The translations under genes and the position numbers were made by a program. Under the pieces are notes generated by a model. The model saw only the letters and a program-made list of their open reading frames with translations. It made no database searches and was not told the origin of the DNA. A stretch of DNA of 5,792 bases from Desulfobulbaceae bacterium UBA2775 (GTDB lineage: Bacteria; Desulfobacterota; Desulfobulbia; Desulfobulbales; Desulfocapsaceae), in assembly GCA_002352445.1 (NCBI GenBank), contig DEIL01000016.1, forward strand, positions 1,149 through 6,940, given 5' to 3'. Shown one piece after another: positions 1 through 5,792 of this stretch. How positions within the stretch are numbered: position 1 is the stretch's first letter; each line of letters starts with the position of its first letter.

Positions 1-22
1 CTTACCTGTATATCGAACTTTT

Positions 23-33
23 TAGCTTAGCTA
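23..33. repeat. Small palindrome TAGCT-T-AGCTA
   Basis: Two 5-nt arms, TAGCT and AGCTA, flank a single central T and are perfectly complementary. A site of this size could be a half-operator or a chance occurrence; the 1-nt centre makes an RNA hairpin impossible. It lies about 120 nt ahead of hslV, which is far for an operator of that gene. Function unknown. Confidence 0.2.
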
Positions 34-145
34 TCTGAATCTTCCGATAAGCGCAGACTTCGAGTGACCTTTTTACGAGTTCATCAAAAAAGAACAATAT
101 AGACAAAGCCTGACAGGACAAAGTACAACTGGAAGGTGAAAAAAT

Positions 146-151
146 AGAGAG
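146..151 (+). promoter_or_regulatory. Likely ribosome binding site of hslV (AGAGAG)
   Basis: AGAGAG ends five bases before the ATG at 157, an acceptable spacing for a purine-rich Shine-Dalgarno site, and it abuts the alternative GTG at 151, which it could not serve. A stronger-looking GGAAGG lies at 131-136, but it is 14 nt from the GTG and 20 nt from the ATG, rather far for either. The balance favours the ATG at 157. Confidence 0.45.
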
Positions 152-156
152 TGAGT

Positions 157-705
157 ATGAAAATTCGATCCACCACAATTCTGGCTGTACGCCACAAAGG
201 TGTAGTTGCTCTGGCCGGTGATGGCCAGGTATCTTTGGGAAATACGGTCATGAAGCACCATGCCAGAAAGGTCAGGCGGCTGTATCATGACAAGGTAATC
301 ACCGGGTTTGCCGGTGCCACTGCGGATGCTTTCACCCTTTTTGATAAACTGGAACAGAAACTGGAGCAGTATAACGGCAACCTTATGCGATCCTCAGTTG
401 AGCTGGCGAAGGAATGGCGGACAGATAAGTATCTTCGTAGACTTGAAGCAATGCTGATTGCGGTGGATAAGGAACATTCTCTTCTACTTTCAGGTACAGG
501 TGATGTGATAGAAGCTGATCAAGGCGTACTTGCCATTGGCTCGGGGGGGCCCTATGCTCAATCTGCCGCTCTGGCTCTCGTCGAATACAGTGACCTTGGT
601 GCCGAGGCGATATGCAAGGCGGCAATGGGAATTGCGGCCAATATCTGTGTCTTTACTAACAGTTCTATTATTGTTGAAACAGAAAAAGAAGAAGAGAATA
701 AATAA
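157..705 (+). CDS. hslV: HslV (ClpQ), threonine peptidase subunit of the HslUV protease
   Basis: HslV is the proteolytic half of the cytoplasmic ATP-dependent protease HslUV (ClpYQ), a proteasome-beta-like N-terminal nucleophile hydrolase (peptidase family T1B) that assembles as two stacked hexamers and degrades substrates unfolded by HslU. From ATG 157 the protein has 182 residues. It begins MKIRS followed by TTILAVRHKG; Thr6 is the expected nucleophile after removal of five residues. In mature numbering the family landmarks are Thr1, GDGQ at 16-19, Lys33 in RKVRRLY, GFAGATADAF at 45-54 and Ser124 in GSGGPYA, all at the spacing of the E. coli enzyme. The mature length of 177 matches the family. 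An in-frame GTG at 151 would add Met-Ser; ATG is preferred because of the nearby AGAGAG and the typical MKIRS leader. The charged C-terminal tail EKEEENK is variable in the family. hslU starts four bases after the stop codon. A run of seven G lies inside the Ser124 motif. Confidence 0.97.
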   Translation: MKIRSTTILAVRHKGVVALAGDGQVSLGNTVMKHHARKVRRLYHDKVITGFAGATADAFTLFDKLEQKLEQYNGNLMRSSVELAKEWRTDKYLRRLEAMLIAVDKEHSLLLSGTGDVIEADQGVLAIGSGGPYAQSAALALVEYSDLGAEAICKAAMGIAANICVFTNSSIIVETEKEEENK

Positions 706-709
706 AATA

Positions 710-2110
710 ATGGATAATCAGTCGTTTACACCAAAAGAAACTCTGGCAGAACTTGACAAATTTATCGTGGGACAAGCCGGCGCTAAACGTTCGGTGGCTA
801 TTGCATTAAGGAACAGGTGGCGCAGGCGGCAGGTGGAGCCGCCACTACGTGAAGAAATTGCGCCTAAAAATATCATAATGATAGGACCCACCGGGGTAGG
901 TAAAACAGAGATAGCAAGGAGACTGGCAACTCTGGCACAATCGCCTTTTATAAAGGTGGAAGCATCAAAGTTTACAGAGGTTGGGTATGTAGGCAGAGAT
1001 GTGGAATCTATGATCCGTGACCTGGTTGATCTTGCTGTCAATATGGTAAAAGAGGATGAGAAGAGACGAATTGAAGGACTTGCCGCAGCCAACGCTGAAG
1101 ATCTGATCCTGGATCTGCTTTTGCCACCTGCTCCTCAGGCTGCAAGCGGGCCGGACGGTACAAATTCTTTTACCATAGACCAGCCTGATCTCCCGGTAAA
1201 AACTGATCGGTGGGGGGAGGATTCGACAAGGGAAAAATTTCGACGGATGTTGCAGGGTGGCAAGCTTGATGACCGGGAGCTTGAAATTTCTCTAAGTGAA
1301 TCCAAATCCATGCCGATGGTTGAAATTATGACAACTTCCGGTATGGAAGATATGCAGTCAAATCTTCAGGATGCCTTCAGTAAAATTTTCCCACGGAAGA
1401 AGAAAAATCGGAAGATGAAGGTCCCTGAGGCTCTTGATGCGATAACTAAGGAAGAGACGGAAAAGCTGGTTGATATGGACCAGGTGATAAAGGAAGCCCT
1501 TAGAAGAACCGAGGAGTCCGGGATTGTTTTTCTTGATGAGATAGATAAGATTGCCTCCAGCGGCGGTGGCTCCGGCGGCCACGGACCTGAGGTCTCACGG
1601 GAAGGTGTCCAGAGGGATTTATTGCCTATTGTGGAAGGTGCTACAGTTTCAACCAAACATGGTATGGTAAAAACGGATCATATTCTTTTTATAGCGAGCG
1701 GAGCCTTTCATATCAGTAAACCTTCAGATCTTATTCCTGAGTTGCAGGGTCGTTTTCCTATCCGTGTTGAACTCCACTCTCTTGGTAAAGATGAGTTTAT
1801 CCGTATCCTTACTGAACCTGAAAATGCATTGATTAAGCAGTATATTGCCTTAATGGCGACGGAAAATATCGAACTCGTCTTTGAAGATGATGCAGTAGAC
1901 GCGATTGCCAGGATCGCCGTTGAGGTAAATGAAAAGACCGAAGAGATTGGAGCCCGTAGACTTTATACGGTGATGGAGAGGGTATTGGATATTTTATCTT
2001 TTGATGCCTCCGAAATGGATGCAGGTAAATTTGTCGTTACGGCGGAGTATGTTAATGAACAGCTATCCGATATTGTGGAAGATCATGATTTAAGCAGGTT
2101 TATCCTATAA
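710..2110 (+). CDS. hslU: HslU (ClpY), AAA+ unfoldase subunit of the HslUV protease
   Basis: HslU is the hexameric AAA+ ATPase that recognises, unfolds and translocates proteins into HslV. The 466-residue product has the full domain set: an N-terminal helix with the family motif ELDKFIVGQ (14-22), Walker A GPTGVGKT (59-66), pore loop GYVG (92-95), an intermediate (I) domain spanning about 111-250, Walker B IVFLDEID (272-279), a sensor-1 region FIASGAF (327-333), the likely arginine finger Arg348 in ELQGRFP, sensor-2 GARRL (414-418) and the C-terminal LSRFIL (461-466). In characterised HslU that tail inserts into HslV and activates it. The protein is about 23 residues longer than E. coli HslU, with the extra length mainly in the I domain (about 139-172) and in a Gly-rich loop after Walker B (285-292). 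The frame stays open upstream to 512, but the conserved MDNQSFTPKE start at 710 fits the family. The only Shine-Dalgarno-like sequence, GAAGAG at 691-696, is 13 nt away, so coupling to hslV is likely. Confidence 0.98.
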   Translation: MDNQSFTPKETLAELDKFIVGQAGAKRSVAIALRNRWRRRQVEPPLREEIAPKNIIMIGPTGVGKTEIARRLATLAQSPFIKVEASKFTEVGYVGRDVESMIRDLVDLAVNMVKEDEKRRIEGLAAANAEDLILDLLLPPAPQAASGPDGTNSFTIDQPDLPVKTDRWGEDSTREKFRRMLQGGKLDDRELEISLSESKSMPMVEIMTTSGMEDMQSNLQDAFSKIFPRKKKNRKMKVPEALDAITKEETEKLVDMDQVIKEALRRTEESGIVFLDEIDKIASSGGGSGGHGPEVSREGVQRDLLPIVEGATVSTKHGMVKTDHILFIASGAFHISKPSDLIPELQGRFPIRVELHSLGKDEFIRILTEPENALIKQYIALMATENIELVFEDDAVDAIARIAVEVNEKTEEIGARRLYTVMERVLDILSFDASEMDAGKFVVTAEYVNEQLSDIVEDHDLSRFIL

Positions 2111-2117
2111 CAACAGT

Positions 2118-2717
2118 ATGTTTGGTAAATTATTCGGTAAAAAAACGAAGAAGAGGGAGACAGCGGACAACATAGCTCTATTGCATGGTGTTGATGGTGT
2201 TGATCCTGGGATGAATTACTGCCCCGTCTGCGGTGATGAATACAGAGCTGCCAGTAAACGATGTGCGGCCTGTGATGTTGACCTGATAACCGGTGGGGAA
2301 AAACTTGATCAGGTGATGGGGAAGGAGCAGGTTGTCGCCGGCCGTTCAATGGTACTCTCTGTGGATGATGAGTTGGTCACCCTGCGCAAAGGTGCGCTCA
2401 ATGATATGAAGCACCTGAAGGCACTGCTTGGTAAAGAGAGGATACCTTCCATTCTGGCAGGGGACGAAAAAACCTGCTCCAAAGGGTGTTGTGGCCCGGA
2501 GATGTACCTGCAGGTGCGAGAAAGTGATACAGAGACTGCCCTGGCCGTTCTGGCACAAGATTTTATTGAGTCAACTTCACTGTCGGGCCATGACCTTACC
2601 AATGTCGATGCTGTTTACGTTCATGAAGCAGAGTCAAACATCTGCCCCGCCTGCGGATGTCAATTCCCCTCTGATGAGCAAATGAACTGTCCGGAATGTG
2701 GTCTCTGTTTCGGTTGA
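2118..2717 (+). CDS. Double zinc-ribbon protein of unknown function, third gene of the hslVU operon
   Basis: I do not recognise a named family for the whole 199-residue protein. It opens with a basic segment, MFGKLFGKKTKKRE. A four-Cys ribbon follows: C35-x2-C38, ten residues, then C49-x2-C52. The central part (about 84-150) looks alpha/beta, with the pattern LVTLRKG, a helix through MKHLKALLGKERIPSIL, a C120-x3-C124-C125-GPEMYLQV turn and strand, and a helix TALAVLAQDF. This recalls the DUF2007 'putative prokaryotic signal transducing' fold, a tentative match. A second ribbon closes the protein: C176-x2-C179 and C191-x2-C194, with extra C181 and C197. There is no signal peptide and no membrane helix, so it is probably cytoplasmic. 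It starts 7 nt after hslU with no good Shine-Dalgarno site (AGCAGG at 2093-2098 is 19 nt away), which suggests translation coupled to hslU. ATG 2211, just before the first ribbon, is a possible later start, but it would discard the typical-looking MFGKLFGKK N-terminus. A role as zinc-binding adaptor, substrate or regulator of HslUV would be inference from position alone. Confidence 0.85.
   Translation: MFGKLFGKKTKKRETADNIALLHGVDGVDPGMNYCPVCGDEYRAASKRCAACDVDLITGGEKLDQVMGKEQVVAGRSMVLSVDDELVTLRKGALNDMKHLKALLGKERIPSILAGDEKTCSKGCCGPEMYLQVRESDTETALAVLAQDFIESTSLSGHDLTNVDAVYVHEAESNICPACGCQFPSDEQMNCPECGLCFG
2187..2204 (+). repeat. Perfect 9-nt tandem duplication (GGTGTTGAT x2)
   Basis: Two identical adjacent copies of GGTGTTGAT encode Gly-Val-Asp-Gly-Val-Asp, residues 24-29 of the zinc-ribbon protein, in the linker between the basic N-terminus and the first ribbon. 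The unit is a multiple of three, so copy-number change would keep the frame. It is probably a small replication-slippage event in a tolerant linker. Confidence 0.7.
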
Positions 2718-2742
2718 GTTCGTTTGAGTCGTCCCCGGAGCA

Positions 2743-2759
2743 TCTCACCTTGATTGAGA
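2743..2759. other. Short inverted repeat over the dnaE stop codon
   Basis: TCTCA (2743-2747) and TGAGA (2755-2759) are perfectly complementary around a 7-nt loop and overlap the end of dnaE on the reverse strand. The stem is short and AT-containing, and neither strand has a clean T-run directly after it. It does not qualify as an intrinsic terminator, though it is the only hairpin I could find where the two transcription units converge. Confidence 0.2.
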
Positions 2760-5700
2760 ATTGTCTTTGTTCCAGCGTTTTTTTCTCGGAGCAGGGGTAA
2801 TTGGCTTTTTTATGAAAGATATCGCCTTATAGTCCAATATTTTTTCCACGTTATCCGTTAACTGCTTGCATGGTTGGATTGTGAGATCTTTTATAACTTC
2901 TATATCCACCTCCCCCTTACCAGGGAAATGGAGGGTAAGAAGGACAGGGCAGGAACCGTGGAACTGGAAAAGGGTCTTTTTTACCTTCTCCAGTTGGTGT
3001 CTGCTCAGTTTTGTTGATTTCAGCCTGATTTTAACGGATTCCGTATATTTTTCCCTTGCCTCCGGCAGCAAATCAATACTGTCGGCAATGATTTTGGCGC
3101 CGCGTTCGTCCTGTTGTACTACCCCCTGAATAATTACAGGATCTGTTGATGCAAGGATTTCTTCGCAGCGAGCATATGTTTCTGGAAATACAACAACTTC
3201 AACGGTGTTGAAGATATCTTCCAGGCTCAAAAACGCCATTGGATCTCCTCGTTTGCTTCTGTGTTTTTTGCAGTTGCGAATCAGTCCGCCGATTCGTACC
3301 GGCTGGTCGTCGCCCCAGGTTTTCAGATCGTCAATTGTAGCATCTATCACCGAATTGATTTCCCTGGCAGCATCATCCAGGGGGTGGCCGGTAATATAGA
3401 AACCGACAGTTTCTTTTTCAAAAGTAAGTTTTTTTCGGTCATCCCACTCGTCTATGTCGGGCATTGCAATGGATGTGACGTCCGTTTTGCTTTTGATTTC
3501 AGGAGCAATTGAGAAGAGAGACATCTGTCCGCTCTGCAGATCCCGCTGCACTGCCTTGGCCTGCTCCATAGCTTTCTCAAGAATTTCAAAATACTGTGAC
3601 CTTTTATAGCCGAGTGAGTCAAAAGAACCGGATTTTATGAGACTTTCGATGACCCTGGAATTTACCCGCCTGGAGTCAACTCTGTTACAGAAGTCACTGA
3701 GAGATATAAAATTTCCGTTCGTTTGCCGCTCTTCAATTATCGAATCGAGAGCAGATCCTCCCACATTTTTGACCCCGGCCAGCCCAAATCGTATCCTGTC
3801 ATTGATAACACTGAAGTTGGCTACACTCTCATTAATATCGGGTGGCAGAACTTCGATGCCATTCTCCCTGCATTCATTGATATAGAGTACTATCTTATCT
3901 GTATTTGCCATATCGCAGGAGAGCAGAGCAGTCATGAACTGCGGGGCATAATGGGCTTTGAGATACGCTGTCTGATAGGCAATCAGGGCATAGGCAGCTG
4001 AGTGAGATTTATTAAAGCCATATCCGGCAAATTTAGCCATCAGGTCAAAAATAAATTCGGCCTTATCTTCCGGATGATTGTTTTTAAGAGCGCCAGCCAT
4101 AAATTTGACCTTCTCTTCGTCCATTACCTCTGGAATCTTCTTACCCATGGCTCTGCGGAGTATATCTGCATCACCAAGGGAATAACTCGCGAGGATATTG
4201 GCGATCTTCATGACCTGTTCCTGGTAGACAATAACCCCGTAGGTTTCTTTCAGGACGGGTTTAATATCTGTCAGAGGGTAGTTGGCAGGGGCTCTGCCAT
4301 GTTTAGTCTCAATAAAGTCATCAACCATTCCGGAATCCAGGGGACCGGGACGGTACAGTGCTACCAGGGCGATGAGGTCGCTGAACTGCTCAGGAGCCAT
4401 TTTTATCAACAGCTTTCGCATGCCCGAACTCTCCAGTTGGAAGACACCCAGTCCATCACCCCTGCAGAGCAGGTCGTAGGTTTTAATATCATCCATAGGA
4501 ATGGTATCAATGTTCAGATCCGTGCCCACATCCTTTTTGATATGCTTGAGTGCCTTATCAATGACAGTGAGGGTTTTCAAGCCGAGAAAATCGAATTTAA
4601 TCAATCCGGTCATCTCTGTATGTTTCATGTCATACTGGGTAAGCGTCTCTTCTTTGCTTCCCCGGCAGGTCGGCAGGTAATGGGTCATGGGTTCAGGAGA
4701 AACAACAACCCCTGCAGCATGGGTTGACGTGTGGCGGGCAAGACCTTCCAGAGTTTTCGATACAGAGATGAGTTCTGCAATCTGCGGATCACTTTCCAGC
4801 ATCATTTGCAGCTGGGGTTCTTCGTTCAATGCCTTTTTGAGCGTCATGTTCAGCTGGTCTGGAACCAGCTTGGCCACTTTGTCTACATCTCCGAACGGGA
4901 TATCCAGTGCCCTGCCAACATCGCGGATAACCCCCCTTGCTTTCATTGAGCCATAGGTGACAATCTGGGCAACGTGGGCGGCTCCGCCATATTTATTCTT
5001 CACATAATCAATCACTTCACCACGTCTTTCCTGGCAGAAATCGATATCAAAATCAGGCATTGACTTACGTTCAATATTGAGGAAACGCTCAAAAATCAGG
5101 CCATAGGGAAGGGGATCGATGTTGGTTATGCGCATACAGAATGCAGCCAGACTACCGGCACCTGAACCCCGGCCGGGGCCTACCGGGATATCATGATCCT
5201 TGGCCCAGTTGATGAAATCCGCTACTATAAGAAAGTAGGCGGGGAATCCCATGGTTTGTATAACATCAATTTCTGTCTGCAGCCGCTTGGCATAGGTTTT
5301 TTCAATTTCTGCGCTGAACGTGCCGACCGTTCGCATGTCATTAAGTCGTGCATTTAAACCATCCCAGCAGGCAGAGATAAAGAGGGAATCGAGACTTTCC
5401 CCCTCCGGGATCTCGAAATTGGGGAAGTAGTAATTGCCAAATTCAATTTCAAGGTTGCATCGGTCAGTAATTTCTCTGGTATTTGTTATCGACTCAGGAC
5501 AATAGGTGAAACTCTTTTTCATTGTTTCAGCAGACTTGAAGTAGAACTCGTCTGTTGAAAAGCGGAACCGTTTAGGGTCGTTTATAGTCTTTCCGGTCTG
5601 TATGCAGAGCAGGAGTTCGTGGGCATGTGCTTCTTCCCGGTTGAGATAGTGACAGTCATTGGTGGCAACCAATTTTATACCCATCTCTTTGCCGAGTTTA

Positions 5701-5792
5701 ATGAGCCCCTCGTTGACGGGAGTCTGATCAGGGATACCATTTTCCTGAATCTCAAAATAGAGTCTGTCTCCAAATATATCTAACAATTCCTG
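2745..5792 (-). CDS. dnaE: DNA polymerase III alpha subunit (DnaE), 5' end cut by window edge
   Basis: This is the replicative polymerase, which extends DNA at the fork while held by the beta clamp and the clamp loader. 1015 residues are visible, starting in-frame at the right edge with QELLDIFGD; by alignment to E. coli about 154 N-terminal residues lie outside. In order (fragment numbering): end of the PHP domain with a D46-C-H48 metal motif; palm with GPGRGSGAG (205-213) and the catalytic aspartates D247 and D249 in PDFDIDF and D401 in KFDFLGL. The spacing of 154 from the first to the third aspartate equals E. coli D401 to D555. Then come the fingers with ADILRRAMGKK, FAGYGFNKSHSAAYAL, helix-hairpin-helix residues near FGLAGVKNVGG, the clamp-binding pentapeptide QMSLF (756-760), an OB fold (about 831-905) and a C-terminal tau-binding-type domain (about 915-990) ending in a basic tail. 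The TTG at 5784-5786 is internal, not a start. No frameshift or intein is seen. The gene converges on the hslVU operon. Confidence 0.98.
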   Translation of the reverse strand, partial: QELLDIFGDRLYFEIQENGIPDQTPVNEGLIKLGKEMGIKLVATNDCHYLNREEAHAHELLLCIQTGKTINDPKRFRFSTDEFYFKSAETMKKSFTYCPESITNTREITDRCNLEIEFGNYYFPNFEIPEGESLDSLFISACWDGLNARLNDMRTVGTFSAEIEKTYAKRLQTEIDVIQTMGFPAYFLIVADFINWAKDHDIPVGPGRGSGAGSLAAFCMRITNIDPLPYGLIFERFLNIERKSMPDFDIDFCQERRGEVIDYVKNKYGGAAHVAQIVTYGSMKARGVIRDVGRALDIPFGDVDKVAKLVPDQLNMTLKKALNEEPQLQMMLESDPQIAELISVSKTLEGLARHTSTHAAGVVVSPEPMTHYLPTCRGSKEETLTQYDMKHTEMTGLIKFDFLGLKTLTVIDKALKHIKKDVGTDLNIDTIPMDDIKTYDLLCRGDGLGVFQLESSGMRKLLIKMAPEQFSDLIALVALYRPGPLDSGMVDDFIETKHGRAPANYPLTDIKPVLKETYGVIVYQEQVMKIANILASYSLGDADILRRAMGKKIPEVMDEEKVKFMAGALKNNHPEDKAEFIFDLMAKFAGYGFNKSHSAAYALIAYQTAYLKAHYAPQFMTALLSCDMANTDKIVLYINECRENGIEVLPPDINESVANFSVINDRIRFGLAGVKNVGGSALDSIIEERQTNGNFISLSDFCNRVDSRRVNSRVIESLIKSGSFDSLGYKRSQYFEILEKAMEQAKAVQRDLQSGQMSLFSIAPEIKSKTDVTSIAMPDIDEWDDRKKLTFEKETVGFYITGHPLDDAAREINSVIDATIDDLKTWGDDQPVRIGGLIRNCKKHRSKRGDPMAFLSLEDIFNTVEVVVFPETYARCEEILASTDPVIIQGVVQQDERGAKIIADSIDLLPEAREKYTESVKIRLKSTKLSRHQLEKVKKTLFQFHGSCPVLLTLHFPGKGEVDIEVIKDLTIQPCKQLTDNVEKILDYKAISFIKKPITPAPRKKRWNKDNSQSR

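Larger units (their letters stand above)
1..156. other. Intergenic leader upstream of hslV; no gene recognised
   Basis: The three forward frames meet stop codons at 23-25, 28-30 and 36-38, so at most a few C-terminal residues of an upstream gene could lie here, and none is recognisable. The stretch is AT-rich. It contains a perfect 5-bp-arm palindrome (23-33), a near-perfect 10-nt direct repeat (GAACTTTTTA at 15-24 and GACCTTTTTA at 66-75) and a weak GTTC/GAAC inverted pair (79-82 and 92-95) around an A-run. The operon promoter probably lies here or just upstream, but no pair of -35 and -10 boxes with good spacing stands out. I see no CIRCE element and no sigma-32-like CTTGAA/CCCCAT pair. Confidence 0.6.

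Noticed and set aside
72..103. Candidate sigma-70 promoter (TTTACG at 72-77 with TATAGA at 98-103)
   Set aside because: Each box matches only four of six consensus bases and the spacing is 20 nt, so it is not better than chance in AT-rich DNA.
110..115. CTGACA as a -35 box
   Set aside because: It matches five of six bases, but there is no acceptable -10 box 16-18 nt downstream.
1..156. Heat-shock control elements for hslVU (sigma-32 promoter or CIRCE)
   Set aside because: Looked for CTTGAA/CCCCAT-like pairs and the TTAGCACTC inverted repeat; neither is present in the visible leader.
530..709. N-terminal extension of HslU from a TTG at 530
   Set aside because: The added 60 residues lie out of frame inside conserved hslV sequence and match nothing in HslU; the family N-terminus begins at ATG 710. 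Kept only as a frameshift observation.
718..1092. 124-residue reverse reading frame inside hslU
   Set aside because: Antisense shadow of the Walker A region; serine-rich composition typical of complement translation and no family resemblance.
2725..2747. Terminator from TGAG (2725-2728) pairing with CTCA (2744-2747)
   Set aside because: Only four outer pairs form, the interior does not pair, and no T-run follows.
4002..4727. 241-residue forward reading frame opposite dnaE
   Set aside because: It is the antisense shadow of a strongly conserved polymerase region, shows no recognisable domain, and has no clear ribosome site.
5784..5786. TTG as the start codon of dnaE
   Set aside because: The frame continues to the right edge with PHP-domain sequence, and about 154 conserved N-terminal residues would be missing; the gene is cut by the window.

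Overview
The window reads as ordinary bacterial chromosome of moderate GC, with dense genes and short gaps. The HslV N-terminus (a five-residue leader MKIRS before the catalytic TTIL) and the overall style of HslU and DnaE suggest a deltaproteobacterium in the broad sense (Desulfobacterota, perhaps near Desulfobulbales). This assignment rests on recalled family resemblance, not on a search, and is tentative.

Layout: positions 1-156 hold no recognisable gene; all three forward frames are closed early. They contain a small palindrome and a few weak direct repeats. A compact forward operon follows: hslV (157-705), hslU (710-2110) and a small cysteine-rich double zinc-ribbon protein of unknown function (2118-2717). 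The gaps are 4 and 7 nt, so co-transcription and some translational coupling are likely. On the reverse strand, converging on this operon with a 27-nt gap, lies most of dnaE, the replicative DNA polymerase III alpha subunit. Its stop codon is at 2745 and its 5' end lies beyond the right edge.

HslV and HslU form the two-part ATP-dependent protease ClpYQ: HslU hexamers unfold substrates and feed them to the HslV dodecamer, whose N-terminal threonine cuts them. All key residues of both partners are present, so the pair should be functional. The third gene is the only part of the window without an established role. It has an N-terminal four-Cys ribbon, a central alpha/beta-looking segment with its own C-x3-C-C cluster, and a C-terminal ribbon, and it follows hslU with no clear ribosome binding site of its own. 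A link to protein quality control is suggested only by position.

I found no mobile element, CRISPR array, RNA gene or clear transfer signature. The window is mainly housekeeping. The items most worth a second look are the cysteine-rich third gene, a G7 tract in hslV that lies in a stretch where the hslU frame is also open, and the retained metal-binding D-x-H motif in the PHP domain of DnaE.
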